Source: an uncultured Porphyromonadaceae bacterium (GTDB lineage: Bacteria > Bacteroidota > Bacteroidia > Bacteroidales > Barnesiellaceae). From it: DNA of 64,000 nucleotides. The position numbers and the translations under genes were made by a program. The DNA lies in contig UPYI01000005.1 in NCBI GenBank assembly GCA_900538555.1, forward strand, positions 124,001-188,000, in the 5' to 3' direction. Below, piece by piece: positions 43,747-51,896 of the stretch. The number at the start of each line of letters is the position of its first letter. The first letter of the stretch is position 1. The notes under the pieces were generated by a model. The model saw only the letters and a program-made list of their open reading frames with translations, made no database searches and was not told the DNA's origin.

Positions 43747-44142
43747 ATGAAAATGAAACGATTGTTTATTATGGCAACTCTTGCCGTCGCATCGATGGCA
43801 GGTATATCGGTTATGGCACAGGCTCCGGCAAAGGAAGGTGCATGCAAGACCGAATGTGTGAAATCGAAGGGCTGCTGTCAAGCCGATAAGGAATGTCCGG
43901 CAAAAGCCGATTGTCCGAAAGAGAAATGCGCTCAGGGCGATGCGAAGTGTATGAAAGCGTGTCCGGCAGATTGCGCATGCAAGAAAGACGGCAAGGCTTG
44001 TACTTGTGCCAATTGCCCGAAGAAAGAATCTTGCAATAAAAACTGTGCGTCGATGAAAGCCGACTGTCCGAAAGCGAAAGGTCAGTGCGCCAATACCGGG
44101 AAGCACGGTTGTCAGGGTAATAAACCTTGCCCGAAGAAATAA
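43747..44142 (+). CDS. Secreted cysteine-rich small protein
   Basis: 131 residues from ATG 43747 (a second ATG two codons later fits equally well). The signal peptide is 'MKRLFIMATLAVASMAGISV' then 'MA'. The mature part of about 107 residues contains 20 cysteines and many lysines, with recurring 'CPK', 'CPA' and 'DC' units, such as 'KGCCQADKECPAKADCPKEK' and 'CACKKDGKACTCANCPKKES'. No named domain fits. The even Cys count and export signal suggest disulphide-bonded or metal-binding function (metallothionein-like), but there is no direct proof. It is a single-gene unit between its own promoter and a clear terminator. Confidence 0.8.
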   Translation: MKMKRLFIMATLAVASMAGISVMAQAPAKEGACKTECVKSKGCCQADKECPAKADCPKEKCAQGDAKCMKACPADCACKKDGKACTCANCPKKESCNKNCASMKADCPKAKGQCANTGKHGCQGNKPCPKK

Positions 44143-44166
44143 AGAGAAACGCTCGATTTTATAGAG

Positions 44167-44201
44167 GAAGAGGGAGGACACGATACGGTGATCCTCCCTC
44201 T
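44167..44201. terminator. Bidirectional terminator between convergent genes
   Basis: AAGAGGGAGGA (44167-44177) and TCCTCCCTCTT (44191-44201) form a perfect stem. It follows the Cys-rich gene by 25 bp and lies 68 bp beyond the stop of the convergent PDZ-protein gene. Confidence 0.75.
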
Positions 44202-44268
44202 TTCGTTTGGTTTGGAATACTTGTTGTTTTATTCCGATGCAGCGGGTATGTTCCCGATATTATTCTTT

Positions 44269-45717
44269 CTATTTTAAAGCGTTTCCGATCTGGAATAAAT
44301 TTGTTTTTCGGTAGAGGTGTCCGGTTAGTTTCATCTTCTTTCCGTTCCGTTTGATTTCCACGGTCGTAGTGTGGTACGGGCTGAGGAAATCGGGGAAATG
44401 GAGTTCGGTATAATTGTAATAGGGGTTATTGCTTTGGTATTCTCCCACGGTTTCTTGAAAACAGTAAGGAGTTTTGATGTCATTGCATCGAGCGGTAAGT
44501 ATTTTCCCTATACTTCTGTATTTGAAAGGAATGGATATTGGAGTCCGTTCAGTTGCAAATTTCCCGTTGAGCCACCCTTTCATTTTTATTTCTATACAAG
44601 TCTTGCCATCAATTTTGAGGATTTTGTCGCCGGGTTGCAGTCCTATTTCTTCTGCCGGACTGCCTTTGTAGATGTCGGTCACGATAGGGCGGTTTTCATC
44701 CCAACAGATTCCCGACCAACAGACACAAGGTTGAGAGATCTGGTCTTTTCCGGGAAATGCCCGACAGGCTTTCAGTATATTGCGACTTGCATCGCGCAGG
44801 CTTTGCTTGTAGTCCAATTGTTTGGCATATCGCAGTTGCCAGACTATGGGTGGAACAGTTTGGTTCGGATCGAGCATTTTTCGGGCGTCGAGCAGGGCGA
44901 TTTCTAAAAAATGGCGGTTCGACACATCTTCGTGAGTATATCCGCCTTCTGTGATTTTTTTAGGCGAACGTTTGAAGGAGTTTACGTAGATACCGTATTT
45001 GCCTCGGGTGACGTAGGTGTTGCTGCCCTGGTCGATGTAAGTGGTTGTTTGCGGGACATAAGTTGTGGTGACCGATTCGTTTTCGTCGAACGAAACTTTT
45101 AGGATAAGATCGGGATCTTCATCGTCGATTATGAAAGGAAACCGGCTTTGTTTGAGGTATTCGAGGGCGGTCTGGGCAAACTCTTTTTCCAATAGGGGAT
45201 CGGAAGAAGAGAGCAAGACCGAAATTTTGCGATATTGACTCCAATCGGCAATATTTTCGTCAAGAAAAAGATTAATGCTTTTTGCTTTGTCGATATTCGC
45301 TTGTGAGAAGACAAAGACACCATTTAGATTTTCATACGTTTCGTCGAATCCCCGTTTATTTAGATTGACGGGAGTGTATTGCAGTGTATAGTCTGTATCC
45401 TGTACGATCGAGTGCATGCGAAGGGTTACCTTTCCGTCTCGTCCGTTGAGGATGGGGTAGATATTTGCCGGATCTATCTCTTCTGTGTTCTGACCGTTTA
45501 TAGAAATGATGTAATCCAGCTCGGCAGGTACGATGTTTTTCGGTTCGCAGGAGATGTCGTCCATGTAAAGAAAACCATAGAAATTGACAACGCTGAGTTT
45601 GTAGGGATTGTACTTTTTCAGATAATCGACATGCATGGCGACAGGGTCTCCATTACTTGCCGCAAAGAGCGGTGATGCCATGATGCATAGCATCATCGTA
45701 AGAAATAATTTTTTCAT
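44269..45717 (-). CDS. Secreted PDZ-domain protein of unknown function
   Basis: 482 residues. The signal peptide is 'MKKLFLTMMLCIMASPLFAA'. A clear PDZ domain lies near residues 345-395: 'PIVTDIYKGSPAEEIGLQPG', 'DKILKIDGKTCIEI'. An earlier segment at about 50-105 ('EPKNIVPAELDYIISINGQN') looks like a weaker PDZ copy. Between them is a mixed alpha/beta region ('SINLFLDENIADWSQYRKIS', 'SDPLLEKEFAQTALEYLKQS', 'LEIALLDARKMLD'). No protease triad (His/Asp/Ser) can be placed, so this is not a Deg-type protease. Context gives no pathway. A structured RNA is encoded just upstream on the same strand. Confidence 0.7.
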   Translation of the reverse strand: MKKLFLTMMLCIMASPLFAASNGDPVAMHVDYLKKYNPYKLSVVNFYGFLYMDDISCEPKNIVPAELDYIISINGQNTEEIDPANIYPILNGRDGKVTLRMHSIVQDTDYTLQYTPVNLNKRGFDETYENLNGVFVFSQANIDKAKSINLFLDENIADWSQYRKISVLLSSSDPLLEKEFAQTALEYLKQSRFPFIIDDEDPDLILKVSFDENESVTTTYVPQTTTYIDQGSNTYVTRGKYGIYVNSFKRSPKKITEGGYTHEDVSNRHFLEIALLDARKMLDPNQTVPPIVWQLRYAKQLDYKQSLRDASRNILKACRAFPGKDQISQPCVCWSGICWDENRPIVTDIYKGSPAEEIGLQPGDKILKIDGKTCIEIKMKGWLNGKFATERTPISIPFKYRSIGKILTARCNDIKTPYCFQETVGEYQSNNPYYNYTELHFPDFLSPYHTTTVEIKRNGKKMKLTGHLYRKTNLFQIGNALK

Positions 45718-45733
45718 GATTTAAAATTTGGCT

Positions 45734-45757
45734 GAACCGCCAGTTCTCTTCCGGTTC
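45734..45757 (-). terminator. Possible end hairpin of the structured RNA
   Basis: On the minus strand GAACCG pairs with CGGTTC around 12 nt. There is no T run, and the PDZ gene starts 17 bp further on, so it could also be part of that gene's leader. Confidence 0.35.
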
Positions 45758-45772
45758 CATTTAATAATAACA

Positions 45773-45980
45773 AAGCGTGGAACTGCAATGCCATACCCTA
45801 AGTCGGAGGTCGTAGGAAAAACCTTAATTCAGAGGATATAGTAATAGCAGCCCACGCATTATTGCGTGAGAAACCCTTACACTTTTCTCTCTGAATAGTC
45901 TTGAATTTCCTACGTTCCCGACTTCGAGATAAGCATAACGCTTCTTGTTCTAATATGTCTTTGGAAAGAGCTCCCTCTTT
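45773..45980 (-). ncRNA. ssrS: Probable 6S-type RNA (long imperfect hairpin with central bubble)
   Basis: The 171-bp segment 45773-45943 is a long imperfect palindrome. AAGCGT at the left end matches ACGCTT at the right; inner matches are AAGTCGG, CGTAGGAAA and ATTCAGAG against their complements. The middle (about 45838-45890) does not pair fully and holds a small hairpin ACGCA-TTAT-TGCGT. This is the rod-plus-bubble shape of 6S RNA, whose Bacteroidales form is known as the Bacteroidales-1 motif. A -7 promoter element (45989-45996) points the right way and would give a transcript of about 200 nt. 6S RNA mimics an open promoter and binds sigma-70 RNA polymerase in stationary phase. Confidence 0.6.
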
Positions 45981-45988
45981 CTCTGGTA

Positions 45989-45996
45989 CAAAAGTA
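45989..45996 (-). promoter_or_regulatory. -7 promoter element of the structured RNA
   Basis: Reads TACTTTTG on the minus strand, just upstream of the palindrome. No TTG 19-21 bp further upstream. Confidence 0.55.
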
Positions 45997-45999
45997 GTT

Positions 46000-46238
46000 A
46001 AAATCTGCGATAATCCTTTCTTGCTGAATCTATTTTCATCTCTTTTAGGAAAATACCTGTTGCTCCATTGATGGGGTTGTCTTATCCTTTCCTATACATT
46101 CTTTATTTATGCAGGTATTCTTACCAGTTTAGCCACAGCAGGATTTATTGTTTGGCATACATACGTCCCATTATGGGAACGTGTCGTTTGAATTGCCTGA
46201 TAATTGGGTATGGACGACAATCGAAAAGGTTTTACAGA
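46000..46238. other. A+T-rich spacer between the RNA gene and the remnant gene
   Basis: No believable coding region. A near-palindrome, ACGTCCCATTATGGGAACGT, at 46163-46182 lies beyond the stop of the minus-strand remnant and could be its terminator. Confidence 0.4.
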
Positions 46239-46580
46239 CTATTGCTTTTTCTTGATTTCGTTATATAGAGCCAGCCCTTGTGCCGTAAGCAGGTACTTTT
46301 GTCTCGGGTGATTAGGCTTGTCGGGATACAACACCTTGACAATACTTGTCTCGATAGCAGGATTTATATAGTTCTCCAAAAATGTCGGACGATGTTTCAG
46401 ACCGACTTTCTCCATCAATACTTTTAACGATAACTGGTCGTTTGACAAAGCCAACAACAAAGCGCGAACTTGTTCGGTTACTTGTACGGCAGGTTGTTCG
46501 GTACTTGTACGGTCGATTTGCTGGACTTGTTTTGCAGTCAGCTCTTCCGTAGCATTAACTACCATATATCGATTCCGCAA
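46239..46580 (-). pseudogene. C-terminal remnant of a Fic-like / AlbA_2-type protein
   Basis: A 113-codon open segment whose end carries a winged-helix-like domain: 'VRALLLALSNDQLSLKVLME', 'KVGLKHRPTFLENYINPAIE' and 'VLYPDKPNHPRQKYLLTAQG'. The same domain closes the broken gene at 21862-23249 ('FKERYLNPLLGTRIQMTIPD') and is common at the end of Fic-family and AlbA_2 proteins. The frame stays open upstream to the end of the antiporter gene with no good start; the first codon here would be a TTG. The catalytic N-terminal part is missing. It is likely a leftover of a larger gene. A short regulatory protein is the alternative. Confidence 0.5.
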
Positions 46581-46659
46581 TTTATTTGTTTCACCAATAG
46601 AAGATTGCGAAAGAACCTCTCCAAATGCGTGTTGTGCTTTGGATCGGGGTGTGTGCCGG

Positions 46660-48822
46660 TTATATTTCGATTTTATTTTTCCGGTTGCGGTGTGTCCATT
46701 TTTTCTTTTTGTTGATCAGTTTCCTGAACCAGCTTTGCAGATTGTGGAATACGGGTGCGGTGCTGCTTTGCACATCGTTTGCCAGCGGATCGGAAAAATA
46801 GGAGATCTCTTCGCTTTGGGCGAACTGTTCGGGATAGAGCACTACCAGATTGTTGTTTACAAAGTATTTGCCGAGGAACGACGGCAGGTTGTCCTGTTCG
46901 GAGTGGAACGACACCGACGACCGACGGGCATTGACGATGACGAACAGGTCGTCGTCGAGAACTTCGTTCGAGAGCAGAATGAAATCGTCCCATCCGCCGA
47001 TCGGCTCGTATTCGCTGCGGATGTTGTAACGCCCGTTGCGGATGACGGATTGCAGATGCGGAATCGTATCGGTGTGGGCATAGAAAATGGCTCGGCAACC
47101 GATCTGTTTGGCGATATTGGCGATACGGTCGATCCATTGGGCGAATCCGGTTTCGTACTCGGCTTTACGGGGTACGACGATCAATATGCGGGTAATGGTG
47201 TTGATCGGTATGATACAGCGTGTGATCATCACCATTTTAGTGGTGGCTTTCAGCAGCGACTCGATCTTGGAGCCGAAGAATGTATCGACGATGTTGGCTT
47301 TGTAGTGCAGACCCATTACTACCTCGGTGATGTTCCGTTCCTTGATGGTATGTATGATTCCGCTGGTAATGTTCATGTCGTACCGGGCTATGGGGATAAG
47401 GTCGGTGTCGGCTGCTGCCGCTACTTTTGCCGCCGATTCGAGTGCCGATTTGGCAGAGAACAGGTTGCGTGCCTTGTTGTCGTCGGTCACATGCACGGCA
47501 AATAGCGGCGAGCGACGTTTGGGGTTTTTCATCAGCAAGGCAAGATTGATCAGGTTGTTGATCGTGAGCGGATTGGCGACCGGAATCAGAATCCGCTCTT
47601 CCGACACCTTGTTTTTTTGTTCGGGTACGACTTCTTCCTGCATCTGCATGAGCATCTTTTGGGCGGCACGTTCGGTGACAATGGAACTGATCGTGCAGGT
47701 GACCAGAATCATGATGATCGTTCCGTTCAGTATGTTGTCGTCGAGCAAGCCCACTTCGTGCCCGATGATGACGGCTGCCAAGGTGGCTGCTGCCTGCGCG
47801 TTGCTTAATCCGAAGATCATCTTACGGTCGATAGCCGAGTAGTGGAATGTTTTTTGCGTGAGCCATGCCGCGATCCATTTGCATCCGGTTGCCACGAGGC
47901 TCATGTTCACCGCTACGATCATTGCTTGCGTGCTGCTGAATACGACGCGCAGGTCGATCAGCATACCTACCCCGATAAGGAAGTAGGGTATGAATATGGC
48001 ATTACCCACGAATTCGAGCCGGTTCATCAGCGGCGATACATTGGGGATATAGCGGTTGAGTACCAGTCCGGCAAGGAATGCTCCGAGAATCGGTTCCAGC
48101 CCGATCAGCTCGGCAAGATACGATGCCAGAAATACCAATGCCAACACGAAGATGAATTGGGTGACGTTATCGTTGTATTTTTTCAAAAACCACCGGGCGA
48201 TGCGGGGGTAGGAGTAGATGATCGCCAGACAGTAGATGGCGATATAGCTGATCATTTTCAGCAGGAAATGGTCGCCCAACTCGCCTTTCTCCATGCCGAT
48301 GATGATAGCAAGGATGATCAAGGCTCCGAGCACGGTGATGATTGTTCCGGAGATCGTAACGGTTACCGCCCGCGACCGGGAGACTCCGTACCGGCTTACC
48401 AGCGGATAGGCGATGAGCGTATGCGAGGCGTACATGCTGGCAAGCAGTATGGCGGTAATCCAATTGAGGTGCAGGGTGTAGTAGCTGATAAGCGTTCCGC
48501 ATACCATGGGAACGAGGAATGTATATAGACCGAATACCAACCCCTCTTTTTTGTTCTTCTTGAAATCGTACATGTCCATTTCCAGCCCGGCGAGGAACAT
48601 GAGGTACAATACGCCTACGCTGCCGAATATCTGGAAACTGCTGTCGCGTGCCAGTATGTTGAACCCGTAGGGTCCGATGATGATTCCGGCGATGATCAGC
48701 CCGATGATGTGCGGTATGCGTAACCGGTTGAATATAAGCGGAGCGAACAGAATGATCGCCAGTACGATAAAGAATATCAGTACAGGGTTTGAAATGGGGA
48801 GTGTTCCGATGATGCTGTCCAT
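46660..48822 (-). CDS. CPA2-family cation/proton antiporter with C-terminal Usp-like domains
   Basis: 720 residues from ATG 48822 ('MDSIIGTLPISNPV'); ATGs at 48867 and 48927 are possible, but the promoter at 48935-48942 makes the last leaderless. The first 390 residues contain about 12 membrane helices, such as 'VLIFFIVLAIILFAPLIF' and 'ITAILLASMYASHTLIAYPL', in the Na+/H+ exchanger (Kef/CPA2) fold, with 'LEPILGAFLAGLVLNRYIPN'. The remaining ~300 residues are soluble, with two universal-stress-protein-like halves ('RILIPVANPLTINNLINLAL' and 'ITRILIVVPRKAEYETGFAQ'). This layout is common in Bacteroidota and suggests nucleotide-controlled ion exchange. It is a stand-alone unit. Confidence 0.88.
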   Translation of the reverse strand: MDSIIGTLPISNPVLIFFIVLAIILFAPLIFNRLRIPHIIGLIIAGIIIGPYGFNILARDSSFQIFGSVGVLYLMFLAGLEMDMYDFKKNKKEGLVFGLYTFLVPMVCGTLISYYTLHLNWITAILLASMYASHTLIAYPLVSRYGVSRSRAVTVTISGTIITVLGALIILAIIIGMEKGELGDHFLLKMISYIAIYCLAIIYSYPRIARWFLKKYNDNVTQFIFVLALVFLASYLAELIGLEPILGAFLAGLVLNRYIPNVSPLMNRLEFVGNAIFIPYFLIGVGMLIDLRVVFSSTQAMIVAVNMSLVATGCKWIAAWLTQKTFHYSAIDRKMIFGLSNAQAAATLAAVIIGHEVGLLDDNILNGTIIMILVTCTISSIVTERAAQKMLMQMQEEVVPEQKNKVSEERILIPVANPLTINNLINLALLMKNPKRRSPLFAVHVTDDNKARNLFSAKSALESAAKVAAAADTDLIPIARYDMNITSGIIHTIKERNITEVVMGLHYKANIVDTFFGSKIESLLKATTKMVMITRCIIPINTITRILIVVPRKAEYETGFAQWIDRIANIAKQIGCRAIFYAHTDTIPHLQSVIRNGRYNIRSEYEPIGGWDDFILLSNEVLDDDLFVIVNARRSSVSFHSEQDNLPSFLGKYFVNNNLVVLYPEQFAQSEEISYFSDPLANDVQSSTAPVFHNLQSWFRKLINKKKKWTHRNRKNKIEI

Positions 48823-48934
48823 GATTTCCGTTGTAAAAAGAGTCGATGAGTAACGTCCTGCTTTCATACGAGCGAACTCGTATCCGATGTGAAATGATCG
48901 GATGCCGAACCGCATCCGGTCATTCACGTATGTG

Positions 48935-48942
48935 CAAATATA
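48935..48942 (-). promoter_or_regulatory. -7 promoter element of the antiporter gene
   Basis: TATATTTG on the minus strand. It leaves a leader of about 105 nt before ATG 48822 or 60 nt before ATG 48867. Confidence 0.5.
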
Positions 48943-49088
48943 GTAAAAGGTGAGAGCAGAATAAAATAAACTCGTTTATTTTTTTTGCCGAGCCGCTATC
49001 ATATTGGGTATAGCCAGATGGACGGAAAATCTGCGAATTTACGGTATGGATTCGGGAAATAAGTAGTTCACATTCATGCACCTTTTCC

Positions 49089-49132
49089 CGCTTCGGCATA
49101 GCTCGAACAAGTTCGGCTCTGCTCTCGGCTTA
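49089..49132. repeat. Dispersed intergenic repeat, copy 1
   Basis: CTTCGGCATAG, then a palindromic centre CGAAC-AA-GTTCG, then CTCTGCTCTCGGCTT. The same outer parts with another palindromic centre occur at 57152-57214. The region 48943-49367 holds no gene beyond this repeat and the hairpins at 49212-49284. Confidence 0.6.
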
Positions 49133-49211
49133 TCGAAAACGTTGATAATTAGTTACCCGTTGGTCAGGTTATTTTTGTGTAGAAATACGGTTCCCGAAGA
49201 GGTCGGGGGGG

Positions 49212-49284
49212 TGTCCCGAAGCGTGGAGTTGCTTCGGACAGCCGATACTTGCCGTTCTCCGGCAATTGAACTGCCGGAGAACGG
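49212..49284 (-). terminator. Two consecutive hairpins ending the second polysaccharide operon
   Basis: CCGTTCTCCGGCA (49252-49264) pairs perfectly with TGCCGGAGAACGG (49272-49284); TGTCCCGAAGC (49212-49222) pairs with GCTTCGGACA (49231-49240) with one bulge. Both lie beyond the GH36 stop at 49368. Confidence 0.7.
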
Positions 49285-49367
49285 GATCAAGAAAGTGTTT
49301 ATCCAGACAGGTTACTGGATGTTGATTGATTGAGAACTCGCGAAACGTATGTTCACGGATTCGGGGC

Positions 49368-51593
49368 TTATTTATTGATGGCATCTATTTCTACTTCTGT
49401 CAGATGAATCACCCGGCTTGCATAATCGATTTGTTCCCAATAGGGCAGGATATGTTTATAGGGGATATCAAGCCCTTGTTCCATAAGGTATTTCCCGCTA
49501 TAAATTTTCCCTTCGCATTTGAGGGGAACGTTATCTATGCGGTTGATTTCTCTGACCTGATAATATTTGCGGGCATCGAGACCTGCCATTCTGATTACCG
49601 GCAGGTGCTGGTTGCAGAAGTGTTCGGTCTTGTACCAGTAGAAAACCGCTTCGTCTTTTTCGGGGGAGACATACATCAGGGAAGCTACTCCTTTGTGTTC
49701 GTATGGCGATAGGAGGCGGTACAGATCGCCGAATTGTACTACATCACCAATTTTTTTGTATTCCGATATGGCATTCTTGCAGAATTCTTTTTCATGTGCC
49801 GTCATTTTTTTCGGATGGATTTCCACTCCGAGCCGTCCGCTCATTGCCACATCCACTCGGTATTTCATGGGGATAGACCGGAAGGTCTGCAAGTTGGGGG
49901 CTGCGCTGATGTGGCATGCCATGGCGATTGCCGGAAAGAAATAGGAGGCGCCCCACTGGATATATACTCTTTGCAGTGCATCGGTGTTGTCGCTCGTCCA
50001 GAATTCGTCGAACCACGGGAGCATGCCGTAGTTCACTCGTCCGCCTCCGCTGCAACACAACTGCATGATCAAGTCGGGATATTTTTGACGGATACGCCGG
50101 CAGACTTCTTCGAGCCCGCGTTGATATTCGACATGGAGATGAGCCTGACGGTCTGCCGGCAAATAGAGTGAACCGTGATTTTTTACCGGCATGTTGGCGT
50201 CCCATTTTACGTATTTGATCCGGGGATATTTTCCTATGATCCGGTCGAATATCTGCACAACGTAGTCGCGCACTTTCGGATTCGTCATGTCGAGTACCAT
50301 TTGCGTACCGCCACGACCGGTTGCCGGCTTGCGCCCTTGCGGTACGAGCACCCATTCGGGATGCTGTTCGTATAGCTCGCTTCTTGAATTTACCATTTCG
50401 GGCTCTACCCATATACCGAAGTCGAGGTCTCGTTCGGCTGCTGCCGCAAGCAACCCCTCTATGCCGTCGGGCAATTTCCGGCGATCGACCGTCCAGTCTC
50501 CGAGAGCCGAACTGTCATTGCGCTGGAATTTGGAGCCGAACCAACCGTCGTCCATTACAAAAAGATTGCCTCCGATTTCGGCGATATCGTCCATCATCTG
50601 TTCCATAGTCGATTGATCGACATCCATATATACTCCTTCCCAACTGTTCAGAAGAATCGGTCTGATCTTGTTGCCGTGGGCAAGTTTGTATTTTCTTGCC
50701 CACTTGTGATAGATGCGGCTTACTCCGCCGGTGCCCTCGTCGCTATAAGCGAAAGCGACTGCCGGCGTGCGGAACACCTCTTTCCGGGCAAGCCGGTAAG
50801 GGGCGTGGTCTTCGTTGATTCCGGCGAAGAAGTGGTGGTATTCGTCGTCGGCTGTTTTTATGTTGAGCTTGTAGTTGCCTCCGTAGCATAGAACAGCGCC
50901 TACTACTGCTCCGTCATTCTCCCGCGGTTTCCCGTCGAGCGAAAACATGACTTCGGCATGGCTGGCATGACTGGTATTGATGGTATGGTTGCTCGCGATG
51001 GTTTTCATTCCGGGCGAATGTTCCAGAGCCTCTTGTGACAATTGCGATTCGTTGTTGCTCGATCCGTGCAGATGACATAGCCATACATCGCCGCGCCGGA
51101 TCGGAAGATATGCCGACGCATAGCGTTGCAAATTTACCGGAGAACTCTCGCGATGGGTTATCTCCACCCAGTTTTCGATAATATCCACCTCGTCGTAAGC
51201 CCGGTAAAACAGGTTCACGAAAAACGGGTATCGTTCGTCCCGGAGTTTTACGCAGGTTACGGTGGCCTCTTTGTCGCGCGTTGCGAAGACTCCGTCCACC
51301 ACCATTTTCAAGGTCATATTCCCGTCGGCATGAGTGACCGCCAGAGCCGGTTCTGCGGGGCAATTCATTCCGTACACCGGATAGGCATCGGCTCTGTAAG
51401 CCGATGTTGCTACGGCATCCAGATCGCATTCTTCGAGTCTCCCTCCGTAATACAGGATTTTTACCTCTTTGCCTTCGGGTGCGGATATCACCAGCGAGGT
51501 TTCCGGCGTATTGACAGTTACAATATCCGTGTTGGCAATCATCGGATTTATCGAACATGCCAGACACGCCGCATAGCAGATCATTTTTTTCAT
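49368..51593 (-). CDS. GH36 alpha-galactosidase
   Basis: 741 residues from ATG 51593 ('MKKMICYAACLACSINPMIA' as signal sequence); ATGs at 51614 and 51686 lie upstream in frame but add a non-signal extension. An N-terminal beta-sandwich ('RYASAYLPIRRGDVWLCHLH') precedes the catalytic barrel ('PILLNSWEGVYMDVDQSTME', 'FVMDDGWFGSKFQRNDSSAL'). The nucleophile is D465 in 'IKYVKWDAN' and the acid/base is D535 in 'WTSDNTDALQ'; 'CSGGGRVNYGMLPW' is the GH36 substrate loop. It removes terminal alpha-galactose in the periplasm or at the surface. It is the last gene of the operon, 303 bp after the GH3 gene, with two terminator hairpins beyond it. Confidence 0.93.
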   Translation of the reverse strand: MKKMICYAACLACSINPMIANTDIVTVNTPETSLVISAPEGKEVKILYYGGRLEECDLDAVATSAYRADAYPVYGMNCPAEPALAVTHADGNMTLKMVVDGVFATRDKEATVTCVKLRDERYPFFVNLFYRAYDEVDIIENWVEITHRESSPVNLQRYASAYLPIRRGDVWLCHLHGSSNNESQLSQEALEHSPGMKTIASNHTINTSHASHAEVMFSLDGKPRENDGAVVGAVLCYGGNYKLNIKTADDEYHHFFAGINEDHAPYRLARKEVFRTPAVAFAYSDEGTGGVSRIYHKWARKYKLAHGNKIRPILLNSWEGVYMDVDQSTMEQMMDDIAEIGGNLFVMDDGWFGSKFQRNDSSALGDWTVDRRKLPDGIEGLLAAAAERDLDFGIWVEPEMVNSRSELYEQHPEWVLVPQGRKPATGRGGTQMVLDMTNPKVRDYVVQIFDRIIGKYPRIKYVKWDANMPVKNHGSLYLPADRQAHLHVEYQRGLEEVCRRIRQKYPDLIMQLCCSGGGRVNYGMLPWFDEFWTSDNTDALQRVYIQWGASYFFPAIAMACHISAAPNLQTFRSIPMKYRVDVAMSGRLGVEIHPKKMTAHEKEFCKNAISEYKKIGDVVQFGDLYRLLSPYEHKGVASLMYVSPEKDEAVFYWYKTEHFCNQHLPVIRMAGLDARKYYQVREINRIDNVPLKCEGKIYSGKYLMEQGLDIPYKHILPYWEQIDYASRVIHLTEVEIDAINK

Positions 51594-51896
51594 CGTATAT
51601 TTTTCAATAGTCATATTTTTTATTCCGACCAAGTGATACATTGCGGTTTGTTGGGTGGGTCGGGGTACTTTCGCGTTTCCAGACATACCGATGCCCGTTT
51701 CCGACAGGCTGTGTTGTCCTTTCCCGTCATTGACCCGTCGGGGGACGTTGCCGGCATAGACCTGTATGCCCGATTCGGAAGCGAATACATCGGAAGCGAT
51801 TTGGGTATAAAGCGTGTGGCTCCCTGCGTCTCGCTGTTCGGATGCATGATGTTGCAGGCTGCCGGCAAGGCGATATTTCTGTTGCGCATGGCTTTG
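51594..51896 (-). other. 303-bp gap between GH3 and GH36 genes
   Basis: A G+C-rich spacer, long for this operon, where other gaps are about 20-120 bp. An 89-codon open frame starts 8 bp after the GH3 stop ('MRNRNIALPAACNIMHPNSE ...') but shows no signal peptide or known motif. It may be a decayed gene or simply untranslated spacer. Confidence 0.3.

Noticed and set aside
45773..45943. Retron non-coding region or mobile-element ends
   Set aside because: No reverse transcriptase or transposase nearby, and the continuous rod shape with a promoter in front fits 6S RNA better.
46068..46268. 66-codon plus-strand frame rich in Tyr, Leu and Arg
   Set aside because: A+T-rich spacer, no promoter or homology signal, and it runs into the opposite-strand remnant gene.
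49076..49333. 85-codon plus-strand frame beyond the GH36 gene
   Set aside because: It crosses a dispersed repeat and two terminator hairpins, so translation is unlikely.
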